This document shows, one piece after another, positions 1-9,028 of a DNA stretch of 64,000 bases. This DNA is from Verrucomicrobiaceae bacterium (GTDB taxonomy: Bacteria > Verrucomicrobiota > Verrucomicrobiia > Verrucomicrobiales > Verrucomicrobiaceae): positions 62,001 to 126,000 of the forward strand of contig JAIBCL010000001.1 in the NCBI GenBank assembly GCA_019694165.1. The letters are read 5' to 3'. Every line of letters starts with the position of its first letter. The first letter of the stretch is position 1. The position numbers and the translations under genes were made by a program. Below the pieces are notes generated by a model, which saw nothing but the letters and a program-made list of their open reading frames with translations, searched no databases and was not told the DNA's origin.

Positions 1-1208
1 TAAGCGCTGCCCATGATCGGCGCCCAGCTCGTCGCTCCCGTGCCACCGTGGCCCGCGTAGTATTCTTGATTCGGCAGCAGACCGTGATGATAGAGGCCCA
101 GCGTGTGGCCCACTTCGTGTGAAATGACCTCCGCGCAATTCTTGCCACCAATCAAATACGCCCAGCAGACCGGATCGCCCGACCAGTTGAACGAACCGAC
201 GATCGAACCGCCCGACGTACCCGAATACGGCGTCGCCACCATCGTCGGCGTGATGATCATGTGAACGCGGCTGCCCTCCGGCGCCTTGTCATACACGAGG
301 CGGTCCGTCGTCACATTGATGTTCATCGGCACGAAGTCCTCGGCCACCAGCTTCCACACATCGAAGATCTGCGCGTTCGAGAGACCCGATGCCGCCGCAT
401 CAAAATCACCCCAGTAAGCGAACGGTCCCGTCTCACCATCGAAGTCCAGATAGATCACCGCCGTCGCGCCCGGCAGACTTTGCAGAGGCGTCACAGTCTG
501 GTACACCGGATTCGGAATGTTCGTCGGATGCGTCTCCGGCGCGGCTTGATAGTCCGGCTGCGCAGCCGCGCACACCACATGCTCCATCACCGTCTCGCGC
601 ATCAGCGCACCCCTGCCCTGCCCGCCCCGCACCAATTCAAACGCCGCTCCGCTCGCATTCAGCACCGCATGACCCACCAGCCAGCCAGCCTTGCCGGCCA
701 CCGTCTGACGCTGGAAATAAAACCACCCGTTCTCCGGTGTCGCGAGTTTGCCACGCACCCACTGCACGCCGAGGCCATCGCGCTTCATCGCATCGATGCT
801 TCCGCTCGCCATGCGGCCGTCCGCCAGAGTGAACTCCGCCTTCTTCCCGCCCGCCTTCACCAGATTGTCGATGAAATCCGCCGGCACCTCGCGCGACGAC
901 GGATTCTTCGGTGCCAGCACCAGCGGACGGATGTCACGCGGCGCGTTCGCTTGATCCGTATCCAGCGGAGCAACGGACTGCCCGGCCTTCGTCTGCACCA
1001 CGAGCGCCTTCTCCGCGCGGCTCGGTCCTCGCCCAGCCTGCGGCTTCGCTTCAGCCGCGGAAGACACCTCGCTTTTGACCACTGCCTCCGACCCTGACGG
1101 AGAGAAAGCAGACTGACTTTGTTCACTGCCGAAACGGAGAACCACCCATCCGATGATTCCGACCGCAACGACCAACTGCACCATGATACCGAGCCGGGAA
1201 CTCTTCAT
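1..1208 (-). CDS. Secreted metzincin-like zinc metalloprotease, C-terminus beyond left edge
   Basis: The reading frame opens at an ATG at 1208-1206 and runs without a stop off the left edge, so at least 402 residues are present and the C-terminus is missing. The first ~20 residues are a hydrophobic stretch flanked by basic residues (signal peptide or anchor). A propeptide-like region follows. The catalytic motif HEVGHTLGLYH (HExxHxxGxxH, residues about 364-374) supplies three zinc histidines and the glutamate base of metzincins. Shortly before it are the segments AVIYLDFDGE and NINVTTDR, which are common in bacterial reprolysin-like proteases. It is probably exported and cleaves extracellular protein. 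The divergent neighbour is the KAP NTPase. Substrate and C-terminal sorting signals cannot be seen. Confidence 0.85.
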   Translation of the reverse strand, partial: MKSSRLGIMVQLVVAVGIIGWVVLRFGSEQSQSAFSPSGSEAVVKSEVSSAAEAKPQAGRGPSRAEKALVVQTKAGQSVAPLDTDQANAPRDIRPLVLAPKNPSSREVPADFIDNLVKAGGKKAEFTLADGRMASGSIDAMKRDGLGVQWVRGKLATPENGWFYFQRQTVAGKAGWLVGHAVLNASGAAFELVRGGQGRGALMRETVMEHVVCAAAQPDYQAAPETHPTNIPNPVYQTVTPLQSLPGATAVIYLDFDGETGPFAYWGDFDAAASGLSNAQIFDVWKLVAEDFVPMNINVTTDRLVYDKAPEGSRVHMIITPTMVATPYSGTSGGSIVGSFNWSGDPVCWAYLIGGKNCAEVISHEVGHTLGLYHHGLLPNQEYYAGHGGTGATSWAPIMGSA

Positions 1209-1342
1209 ATTGCCTGGATTTGTTTTGGTTTGAACGCCGGCTGGCCGCCAGCGCGCCAATTCAACCGGCAAATGCACAAAATGCCAAGACAAATCCACCC
1301 GCTGTTTTTCGGTCTTGCCAGAGACCGCCGTCGTATCGCAGG

Positions 1343-4300
1343 ATGAATGGCGAACGCGCAATCCCGATGTCCAAATCGCCTTCATCTTCTCCCGCTCCAC
1401 GCCGGCCGCTGAGCCGCCGTGCACGCCGGTGGATTCTCGCCACATGCGTCGTCACCTTCATGGTGGCCACCACCTTCGTGATCTTCGAAGACCCCTGGCC
1501 CGATGCCCACAACCCTCCCTCATGGCGCTCCTGGCAACGCTGGGTCTATCCGCTGGAGATCAACGCCCCGAACCGTCTGCCGCTGCTGCCGAAAGTGAAA
1601 TTCAACGACATGGCCGTCACGCCCGACGGCCAAAAGCTCTGGCTCGTCGGCGAGCATGGCATGATCATCCACAGCAAGGATGGCGGTGTGACGTGGGAGC
1701 GGCAGGGCGACAAAAACAACATCAATTGGACCATTCCCGCGAACGTTGGCAACAGCATCGACAGTCCGCCGCCAAAAACTAAAACTGAAAACAAAAAATC
1801 AGAGTCGCCTCCCCCCCAATCCACGCAGCCCGAGCCTCCTGCGAACAAACCGGCCGCCGCCCCTCCGGGTCCGAAAGCATCCTTCAAAGCGCCAGTGACG
1901 AAAGTCCGCGAAATCGGCGGCGCGCGTGTGGACGAGAGCCGGTTTCTAGCGGCGGACATCAGTGCCAGGAAGAGTGTCATCCCTCAAGGTGTTGTGCCAA
2001 TCGACCCTTCGTCGAGCAATCCCGATCCGAAAACCGCGCCGATTGATTCCTCGTCAGGCAAACCCGATTCCTCACCCAAACCAACGCCGTCGCCGCAACA
2101 GACCACGACGCCGGCCAGCACTTCTGCAATTGCAACTCCGCCGTCGAATCCCGAAATTGTCGCTCCTCCCAGCAACATCACTCCTACGCCGGCAGGCATG
2201 CCTGCTCTGCCGAATCTCCCTCTCACCGCGGCGATCTTGACGACTGACAAAGCCACCTTCCATTCCGTCTCCTTCACGCCCGATGGCAGAACTGGATACA
2301 CTCTTGCCATCTTCGAACCCACCCTCGTCGATTTGCCGTCGAACACACCGCGCTACTCGCAGTTGCTTGCCATCTTGAAAACGACTGATGGCGGGTCGCA
2401 CTGGCATGTCAGCGATTTCATCGGCGTGCCGGCCGAGGTGTTGCCAGAAGAGCCTCCGGGCCAAATCTTCGCAGGCAAAGACGGCGCGGGCTGGCTGAAC
2501 GCGAGAGGGCTTCCAGTTCGTGCGATTCATGGCAGGACTGATGAATGGTTCGATTTTCCAGTGCGGGTTTCGGAAAAAGAACCGGAGAAGACCTCGACGG
2601 TCACGGGGGCGGTCATGTCCTTCACCGCCGACGGAACCATCGGGTGGATAGTGGGCACGGCCGGTGAAGCCGGACCGGGCGGCCAGTGGATCATCGACAG
2701 CAGCGATACGCCGCCGATGATCCGCGCGCTGGAACGCACGGATTTTCGCCACACCGAGCGAATCATCGCCGGGAGTGACGGCAGGAGCGCCTTCATCGTG
2801 GGCTCAGAAGACGGCGCGTTTTATGTCACGCACGACAGTGCCGAAACTTGGCAACGTGTAGAAGTGCCGAAGCTGCGAATGTATCCAAATACCGATGACA
2901 CGCTCACATTCGGACGTGCCTACTGTCTCGAATCACCACATGGGGATGATCCCCCCGAGACCGATCCATTCGAACTGCTCGCCACCGCCGATGCAGGCGT
3001 GAACTGGACGAGCCAGAACAAGCTTTCGATGAAGGCATCGAAGATCATCGTCAGCACAGATGGCTCCGCCTGGATGCTCGGCGAGCTGGCTACGCTCGCC
3101 AAAGCGGACGGGCCGCTGGGTGAGTGGCGTTGCGTGACTCGCAACAACATCGGCGTCGAAGGACTGGAAGACAGCGTGGAAGCAGCGGCAAGTTCGTTCG
3201 CCGCGCCCTACGCCAAGCTCCCTGCACCCTTCTACTACCCGTTGCTCGCGCTGATCGGCCTCATCGGCTGGCGCGTCTCGGGCAAGACGCGCGAAGACGA
3301 GAATCCGACGGTGGAGGAAGCGATCGCGAATCATTACATCTCCGACAAGCCGCTCGCGCCCGGCCAGCCGGATGCGCTCGGCGCGCAGCGGCTCGCGCTG
3401 GGCCTCTCGAACTACATCCGCAATCGCAGCACCGGCCTGCCGCTGACCATCGCCGTCACGGGCGCGTGGGGCAGCGGGAAAAGCTCGGTGATGAATCTGC
3501 TGCGCGAGTCGCTGCTCACGAACGGCATGCGTCCCGTGTGGTTCAACGCCTGGCATCATCAAAACGAGGAGCATCTCCTCGCCGCGATGCTCGACAGCAT
3601 CCAGCAGCAGGCCGTGCCGCCGGTGTGGCATCCGGATGGCATGATGTTCCGAACGCGCCTCGCGTGGTCTCGATTGAAGAGCCGTTGGTTTTCCGCAGCG
3701 CTTTATCTGGCCGCCGCCGCGGCGGGCGTGACGCTGGTGACGGTGAACATCGATGTCTTCCGCAACTTCAAACTTGCCGAGGACTGGCTCGGAGGACTCG
3801 GCGGACTCGCTGGTGCGAGCGCCCTGCTCACCACACTCTGGCGGGCGCGCCAGGCTCTCGGCGCTTTCGGCGCCGATCCCGCGGAACTCCTCACCGCCGC
3901 TTCAAAGACCGCGCGCATCCGAGATCTCAAAGGCCAGACCAGCCTGCGCTACCAGTTCGCGCACGAGTTCCATGAGGTCACCCAGGCGATGGAGCCGGAG
4001 ATGCGGCTCGTCATATTTGTCGACGACCTCGACCGCTGCCGCCCGGAGCAGATGATGACCGTGCTGGAGAACATCAACTTCCTCACCACGTCGGGCGATT
4101 GTGTCGTGGTCCTGGGAATGGACGACGACGCCATCAAGGACTGCCTGGTGAAGCAGCTCGAATGGCGCATCGAATTGCAAGACGGTGGCAAGGAACTCAG
4201 CGGCGAGAAGCGCCGCGAGTTTGCCTCCCTGTGGCTGGAGAAGATGGTGCAGGTCAGCGTGGCCGTGCCGCTGGTCACCGCAGAGAACGCCGCCGATCTC

Positions 4301-5377
4301 ATGCAGGCGGCTTCAGCCTCACAGAAAACGCTGCGGCGAAGACCCGGCCATTCTGCACCGACCATGATCAGCGACTGGGTCCTCGACCACCGCGCCGCCA
4401 TCATGAAGCTCGCTGCGATGGTGTGCGCCATCGCCGCCAGCGTGGTGGTGATGGTTCAGCTTCCGAAGTTGCCAAAACTCCCGGAGAAACCTTCCGTCTT
4501 TTCGTTCACGGGTGCCGTCGTGAAACCTGCGGCCGCCTCGGGCGACTACCAAGTCGTCGGCCAATTGGTCGCGCAGTCCTCCGGCACCAAGAGCGACGAT
4601 CCCACTGGTCCGAAGGATGGCACGCCAACCACGGGCAGCAAATCCGTGAAGCCCGCCGGGAATACAACGTCCGGCCCGTCTAGTACCGCAGACTCTCAGG
4701 CCGCCGATGCCACCAGTGAAACAAAAGCCGGCAGAGGTTCAGCCGGCGATCTCCACAAGCAGTCGGTTGGGGAAACCAGGCCGCCTGACCTCAGCATGGA
4801 TCTGCCAAAGCGCTCCTTTCCCTGGTGGCTGCTGTTTGCAGCGCCCGGAGTGTATGCTTTGAACTATTTCGCCTGGCGCTTCATCCGCTCCCGGCTGCAT
4901 CCGGTCGTGGATGACTCGCCCGCGATGCGCGAGGCTCTCAAGGCATGGAGCACGCCGCTGTTACCCTTCCTCACCACGCCGCGCTCGCTGAAGGGTTTCG
5001 TGAACAAGGTGCGCTTTTACGAGATGATGAGCCGGGATATGGGTGATGATTCATCTGGTGCCACCAGCATTGCGCCGGACCTGCTCGTGGCTTTCGGCGC
5101 GCTCGGTTACTGCGCGCCGCAAGTCCTGACAGGCGACGGCATGACGACGACGCAGGGACTGGACAGCGGCTGCCAGGATGCGGCGGAGAAACTCATCAAC
5201 GCGCTTCGAGGCGACGCCGCTCTGCGCGCCCACTTCAAGATGCTCCGCCAGAGCTGGAAGAAACGCAGTGAGCCGGCCGCCGCCTCGGATGACGGCGCCG
5301 GTGCGAAAGCCGGCAGCGGCGCCGCGCCCCCCGCCGGGCAGATGCAGGCCCGTCCGATGTCCGAACAGACGACGTGA
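1343..5377 (+). CDS. KAP-family P-loop NTPase with N-terminal YCF48/BNR-like propeller and several membrane segments
   Basis: About 1344 residues. After a basic N-terminus there is a membrane segment (about 30-48), then a region with BNR/YCF48-like strand motifs such as MIIHSKDGGVTWERQG and GEDGAFYVTHDSAETWQ, interrupted by a long Pro/Ser/Thr-rich insert (about 150-290). A second membrane segment (about 630-645) leads into a KAP NTPase domain. Walker A is GAWGSGKSS at about 707-715 and Walker B is IFVDDLDRC at about 891-899. As is typical for KAP proteins, transmembrane pairs lie inside the NTPase region (about 787-832, 1020-1038 and 1160-1178). KAP proteins are membrane-associated STAND-related NTPases, some linked to phage exclusion. 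The topology suggests an exported sensor coupled to a cytoplasmic NTPase; that is inference. ATG at 1343 was chosen; 1367 is an alternative and the frame is open further upstream. Confidence 0.85.
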   Translation: MNGERAIPMSKSPSSSPAPRRPLSRRARRWILATCVVTFMVATTFVIFEDPWPDAHNPPSWRSWQRWVYPLEINAPNRLPLLPKVKFNDMAVTPDGQKLWLVGEHGMIIHSKDGGVTWERQGDKNNINWTIPANVGNSIDSPPPKTKTENKKSESPPPQSTQPEPPANKPAAAPPGPKASFKAPVTKVREIGGARVDESRFLAADISARKSVIPQGVVPIDPSSSNPDPKTAPIDSSSGKPDSSPKPTPSPQQTTTPASTSAIATPPSNPEIVAPPSNITPTPAGMPALPNLPLTAAILTTDKATFHSVSFTPDGRTGYTLAIFEPTLVDLPSNTPRYSQLLAILKTTDGGSHWHVSDFIGVPAEVLPEEPPGQIFAGKDGAGWLNARGLPVRAIHGRTDEWFDFPVRVSEKEPEKTSTVTGAVMSFTADGTIGWIVGTAGEAGPGGQWIIDSSDTPPMIRALERTDFRHTERIIAGSDGRSAFIVGSEDGAFYVTHDSAETWQRVEVPKLRMYPNTDDTLTFGRAYCLESPHGDDPPETDPFELLATADAGVNWTSQNKLSMKASKIIVSTDGSAWMLGELATLAKADGPLGEWRCVTRNNIGVEGLEDSVEAAASSFAAPYAKLPAPFYYPLLALIGLIGWRVSGKTREDENPTVEEAIANHYISDKPLAPGQPDALGAQRLALGLSNYIRNRSTGLPLTIAVTGAWGSGKSSVMNLLRESLLTNGMRPVWFNAWHHQNEEHLLAAMLDSIQQQAVPPVWHPDGMMFRTRLAWSRLKSRWFSAALYLAAAAAGVTLVTVNIDVFRNFKLAEDWLGGLGGLAGASALLTTLWRARQALGAFGADPAELLTAASKTARIRDLKGQTSLRYQFAHEFHEVTQAMEPEMRLVIFVDDLDRCRPEQMMTVLENINFLTTSGDCVVVLGMDDDAIKDCLVKQLEWRIELQDGGKELSGEKRREFASLWLEKMVQVSVAVPLVTAENAADLMQAASASQKTLRRRPGHSAPTMISDWVLDHRAAIMKLAAMVCAIAASVVVMVQLPKLPKLPEKPSVFSFTGAVVKPAAASGDYQVVGQLVAQSSGTKSDDPTGPKDGTPTTGSKSVKPAGNTTSGPSSTADSQAADATSETKAGRGSAGDLHKQSVGETRPPDLSMDLPKRSFPWWLLFAAPGVYALNYFAWRFIRSRLHPVVDDSPAMREALKAWSTPLLPFLTTPRSLKGFVNKVRFYEMMSRDMGDDSSGATSIAPDLLVAFGALGYCAPQVLTGDGMTTTQGLDSGCQDAAEKLINALRGDAALRAHFKMLRQSWKKRSEPAAASDDGAGAKAGSGAAPPAGQMQARPMSEQTT

Positions 5378-5421
5378 TCCGGCCGATGCGGGACGAACGA
5401 AGGCAGTGCCCGACGATTTCA

Positions 5422-5449
5422 TTGACACCTCACATCCGCTTCGGCTAAG
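5422..5449 (+). promoter_or_regulatory. Candidate sigma70-type promoter upstream of the chorismatase gene
   Basis: A perfect TTGACA at 5422-5427 is followed after 16 bases by GCTAAG, a weak -10 box. It is the only consensus-like site in the 5378-5585 gap. The weak -10 keeps confidence low. Confidence 0.3.
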
Positions 5450-5585
5450 AAGACGCCCGAACCGTGCAGCGACCACAGGGGTGCGATGAACGCAGGAAGT
5501 GTGCCGTGCCTCGCGACTCTTGTTGATCTGCTCCGCGGTTGCCGGTCGGCTCGACGTTTCCTGAAACAACCGCGACTTTTCCACA

Positions 5586-6542
5586 ATGGCGATCCAAACG
5601 GCAGACTCGGTATTCAAAGTTTCCTATGATGCGCGGCGCACGGAACTGACCAGCCTCGGGCGGGAGGCGGAATTGCGGCTGGCAATGCCGTGGCTTGCCG
5701 GAGCCTTTGCGGAGCATCTCGGCGGGCCGGCAGGCATGGTGCTCCGGAGAGGGCCGTTCATGGTCGCGGAACACGGTGACCAGATGACGGGCGCGGCCAT
5801 CGTGCCCGCATCCGACGGACTCGAAGCCGCCGCAGAGGGCATCTACCGGGAACTGCTGGCGACGTGTGGAGAGTTCCATCTTCACCGCATCTGGAACTAT
5901 GTGCCTCGCATCAATGACATGCAGGCCGGACTGGAACGCTACCAGCAGTTCAACATCGGACGCTGGGTGGCCTTCGAGGAGCGCTACGGGCGCGATTTGC
6001 GTGCATTCCTTCCAGCAGCCTCCGCAGTCGGCATCAAAGGCGACCATCTGGCCCTGATGTTCTCGGCGGGAAAACGCAGGCCGCTTTTTTTCGAAAACCC
6101 TTCCCAGGTGCCGGCCTACCACTATCCGCCTGACTACGGGCCGCGTCCGCCGGGCTTCGCGCGCGGCGTGGTCATCGAGGAGGCCGATGCGCGCACCGTC
6201 TTCCTTTCCGGCACGGCCAGCATCGAGGGACACCGCAGCGTGGGCGAGGGCGACTGGGACCTGCAATTCCGCACCACGCTGCACAATATCGAGACGATGC
6301 TCGGACGCATGGGCGTGCCCGAGGCGCTGCACGGCGACGCGTGGCGGCGGGGCGACGTGCTCGACGGCGGCTTCAAATGCTACCTGCGGCACCCTGAATC
6401 ACTCTGCGTCATGCAGGAGTTCTTTTTCGAACACACCGGCCTCGACGAGAGCCGGGTGTCATTCGTGCAGGCGGACATCTGCCGCAGGGAGCTGGACCTG
6501 GAGATTGAAGCCGCCATCCGGGCACCGTTGCCCCGTGCATGA
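5586..6542 (+). CDS. Chorismatase-like enzyme (FkbO/Hyg5/XanB2 family)
   Basis: 318 residues. Two blocks resemble the chorismatase fold: FHLHRIWNYVPRIN followed by LERYQQFNIGRWVAF (residues about 97-135), and VFLSGTASIEGHRSVGEGD (about 205-224), followed by the LQFRTTLHNIETML helix. Family members hydrolyse or eliminate chorismate to pyruvate plus a dihydroxycyclohexadiene carboxylate, 3-hydroxybenzoate or 4-hydroxybenzoate. Which product is made here cannot be told from sequence. There is no signal peptide, so it is probably cytoplasmic. Known relatives often sit in macrolide-starter, pigment or quinone gene clusters; here no polyketide or aryl-polyene genes are adjacent, and the next genes encode secreted proteins of unknown role. 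The family call is fairly secure, the product is not. Confidence 0.75.
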   Translation: MAIQTADSVFKVSYDARRTELTSLGREAELRLAMPWLAGAFAEHLGGPAGMVLRRGPFMVAEHGDQMTGAAIVPASDGLEAAAEGIYRELLATCGEFHLHRIWNYVPRINDMQAGLERYQQFNIGRWVAFEERYGRDLRAFLPAASAVGIKGDHLALMFSAGKRRPLFFENPSQVPAYHYPPDYGPRPPGFARGVVIEEADARTVFLSGTASIEGHRSVGEGDWDLQFRTTLHNIETMLGRMGVPEALHGDAWRRGDVLDGGFKCYLRHPESLCVMQEFFFEHTGLDESRVSFVQADICRRELDLEIEAAIRAPLPRA

Positions 6543-6687
6543 CACCGATGCACGCCACGCCGCCACCCGGAGCAAGCCATGCGCCATCCGGCGCGGATGG
6601 TCCTGCTTGTGAGGCTCCTCCGGGTCGATATGATGCGCCGCAAGACCACGCACGGCCAGCCGGCCGTCCGTCATCGACTTCCCGCCC

Positions 6688-7422
6688 GTGAATCCTGCAT
6701 TCCAATCCGCCGTCAGCATCACGAAGCTGCATTTGCTGCTCGCCGTGCTGGCCTCGGCGTGGACGGCGCAGGCTGCGGGGACAGGCAGCGTGCCTCCGAG
6801 GATGGAACTCGCCATGCTGCGTACGACTCACGAGATGTCGGTGCTCCGGGCCGGCGCACCCGCCCTCCGGCAGTATGCCACGGAACTGACGGCTCTCGAG
6901 AAACGCTGCGCAAAGAACCGCGACTACCCCGGAGCCATCGCCGCACGCAACGAACGCCAGACCATCGAAAAAGAGATCGCCCGCATCGAGAAGGAGGGAT
7001 TGCTTCTCAAGACGCGGGAGCAAAGCCTGCGCTCCGCATTGCTGCCGGATGAAATCGTGCTCATGCCGGAGCAGGCCGTGCTCTCCGGTGTGGAGCGCGA
7101 GCCGGGCACCGGCGCGCTCACCGGCTGGAAACGCTCCGGCGCGTCCGCCACCTGGAAGCTGCCCGACCTGCCGCCCGGCGGCTACGAAGTGCTCGTGCGC
7201 TATTCGAGCGACGCACTCGAGGGCGGCACGCTGCTGATTGCCGAGCAGACGTTTTCCCTCTCCGGCACCGCCGATACCACGCTCAAGGGGCCGGCCGAAA
7301 AAAACTTCGGCACGCTCAAGATCACGAATGGCGCGGGCAAGCTGACCATCAGCGCGCGGTCCGTGCTCAAGTCGAATCTGATGCATCTGTACTTTGTCAA
7401 ACTTCTGCCCGCAAACCGCTGA
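6688..7422 (+). CDS. Secreted protein of unknown function, helical N-terminus plus CBM-like beta domain (first of three related genes)
   Basis: 244 residues from a GTG start, with a signal peptide (about 1-29, cleavage near AQAAG). An Ala/Glu/Arg-rich helical segment (about 45-110) contains RDYPGAIAARNERQTIEKEI. It is followed by a beta-rich module whose core, GWKRSGASATWKLPDLPPGG then YEVLVRYSS, resembles carbohydrate-binding-like domains of PVC bacteria. The same helical-plus-beta plan recurs in the next two genes, and the downstream ATG begins one base after this stop, so the genes are almost certainly co-transcribed. No catalytic motif is visible. Role unknown; an extracellular or periplasmic structural or binding function is a guess. 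Confidence 0.7.
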   Translation: MNPAFQSAVSITKLHLLLAVLASAWTAQAAGTGSVPPRMELAMLRTTHEMSVLRAGAPALRQYATELTALEKRCAKNRDYPGAIAARNERQTIEKEIARIEKEGLLLKTREQSLRSALLPDEIVLMPEQAVLSGVEREPGTGALTGWKRSGASATWKLPDLPPGGYEVLVRYSSDALEGGTLLIAEQTFSLSGTADTTLKGPAEKNFGTLKITNGAGKLTISARSVLKSNLMHLYFVKLLPANR

Positions 7423-7423
7423 G

Positions 7424-9028
7424 ATGCACCTCAGATCGTCATCTGCCATCTCACTGCTAGCCGTCGCACTCATCTGCGGCGGCTGGTCGCAGGTGTGCGC
7501 CCAGCGGCCGGTGCCCAAGCCGGGCGGACCGGCCACGTCGCCTGCACCACCGCCGGATCCCGCGCCTTTGAAGGAACTGCGGCAGAGCTTCTTGAACGAC
7601 GTCCTGGCCGGATCGCAACAGCTCACCGCGCAGTTCAGCAATGCGCTGGTGAAGCTCGAAGATGAACTGGCGCTGTCGGGCGACTACGAAGACGCCATGC
7701 AGGTCCAGAAACGCCGCAGGGAGATCGACGCCATCCTCTCAAAGGCCCCGGCTGAAACCGGTCCGCCCGGCATTCCGATGACGACCAGCGCGGCGAAGAC
7801 GAGCAGCTCATCGATGATCGATGGTGAACTGCTCACCGGCTGGCGCACCAGTGGCAGCTACGCGGAATGGGCCATGCAGAAACTCACTCCCGGCCGCTAC
7901 GCCGTGCAGTTCTCATACGTTCTCACCGGCGTCTCCGCCACGACGAACGGCGAGTCCTCGCTGGCCTCGCGTTACTCGGCCGTCGATGTTGCAAAGTTCA
8001 AGCTCACCGAGGTATCGCTCCTCGCCTCCGCCGCGCTGAACACGCGCCTCATCGAATTGAACCGCACCGCGGACGCACTCACCTACGCCACGGTCTCCGT
8101 CGAGCCGCTGAGCATCTCGCACGCCTCGATCACGCTCCGGCTTGAGGCCATGCAGGGCTACCCTGCCAACACGATCCGCATCAAGGACGTGCGGCTGGTA
8201 CCGGTGGAGGACAAACCATCAGGCGCGCTCGCCACCATCACGCCCACCGGCGATGGCACCGGCGACCTGGAAGCCCTGCGCCAGGTGTTTCTCAAACAAC
8301 TGGCCGCGGCGCGCACGCCGCTCGTCACCGACTATCTGTCGCGGCTCAAGACTCTCGCCGCCCAGCCTTCCGTCCTGCACGACAAGGATTTGCTCGAAGA
8401 CATCGAGTCGGAGAAAAAGCGCGTCTCCGCAGGCCCCGCCTCCACGGCTGGTGCATCGGGCAGGAAGCGCGGCGGCCCTCCGGTCGGAGCCGCAGGCGCC
8501 GCAGGTCTCGACGGCTGGGAGGATCTGTCCGGCGTCCGGCTCGCGCCAGATTCGGCCAATACAACCGGCCGCTTCAAGGTCACCCATGACGGCCGCGAAT
8601 TCTGGGTGAAGCTCGCGTGGGTCCACTGCCTGCCCGCCTCCGAGAAAGACAAGGATGCCATCCACGCCGCCACACGGCATTTCAAGATCTCCGAGGAAGA
8701 CGCGCTCAGCATCGGCCGCGTGGCCCAGGAATTCGCCCGCGGGTATCTTGAGGATCGTCCGCTGCGCCTCCTCGTGCGCGGCAAGAAAGACCGTGAAGAA
8801 AAAAAGGACGATGCCGCGCCCGCTCTCGTATTCCTTGAAGATCTCGGCCTCTTTCAAACGGTGCTCGTCGATCATGGGTTCGCCGGACTCGCACCGCCTG
8901 AAGGCAGCGACCGCAAGCCGCTGCTCGAAGGCGCAATGCTGCGCATGCTCGGCGAGCACGAGCAGCAGGCCATGAAGCGCAGCCCCGCACCGGGCGCGTG
9001 GTCATTCCGCAACGAGGAGGACCGATGA
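7424..9028 (+). CDS. Secreted protein with duplicated helical/CBM-like module and a C-terminal SNase-like fold domain
   Basis: The start is the ATG at 7424, one base after the upstream stop, because it opens a clear signal peptide (MHLRSSSAISLLAVALICGG, cleavage after VCAQ). About 534 residues. A first helical unit (LKELRQSFLNDVLAGSQQL, DYEDAMQVQKRRREID) leads to a beta module with GWRTSGSYAEWAMQKLTPG. A second helical unit (LEALRQVFLKQLAAARTPL) follows. The last ~130 residues (DGREFWVKLAWVHCLP ... FQTVLVDHGFAGL) resemble the beta-barrel of staphylococcal nuclease-like domains, but I do not see the catalytic Arg/Glu set, so it is probably not an active nuclease. Function unknown. It overlaps the next gene by four bases (ATGA), indicating translational coupling. 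Confidence 0.7.
   Translation: MHLRSSSAISLLAVALICGGWSQVCAQRPVPKPGGPATSPAPPPDPAPLKELRQSFLNDVLAGSQQLTAQFSNALVKLEDELALSGDYEDAMQVQKRRREIDAILSKAPAETGPPGIPMTTSAAKTSSSSMIDGELLTGWRTSGSYAEWAMQKLTPGRYAVQFSYVLTGVSATTNGESSLASRYSAVDVAKFKLTEVSLLASAALNTRLIELNRTADALTYATVSVEPLSISHASITLRLEAMQGYPANTIRIKDVRLVPVEDKPSGALATITPTGDGTGDLEALRQVFLKQLAAARTPLVTDYLSRLKTLAAQPSVLHDKDLLEDIESEKKRVSAGPASTAGASGRKRGGPPVGAAGAAGLDGWEDLSGVRLAPDSANTTGRFKVTHDGREFWVKLAWVHCLPASEKDKDAIHAATRHFKISEEDALSIGRVAQEFARGYLEDRPLRLLVRGKKDREEKKDDAAPALVFLEDLGLFQTVLVDHGFAGLAPPEGSDRKPLLEGAMLRMLGEHEQQAMKRSPAPGAWSFRNEEDR

Noticed and set aside
261-1097. A plus-strand frame of 278 codons
   Set aside because: His/Arg-rich and antisense to the metalloprotease with its HExxHxxGxxH motif.
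6459-6815. A minus-strand frame spanning the gap after the chorismatase gene
   Set aside because: No recognisable family, and it overlaps two plus-strand genes.
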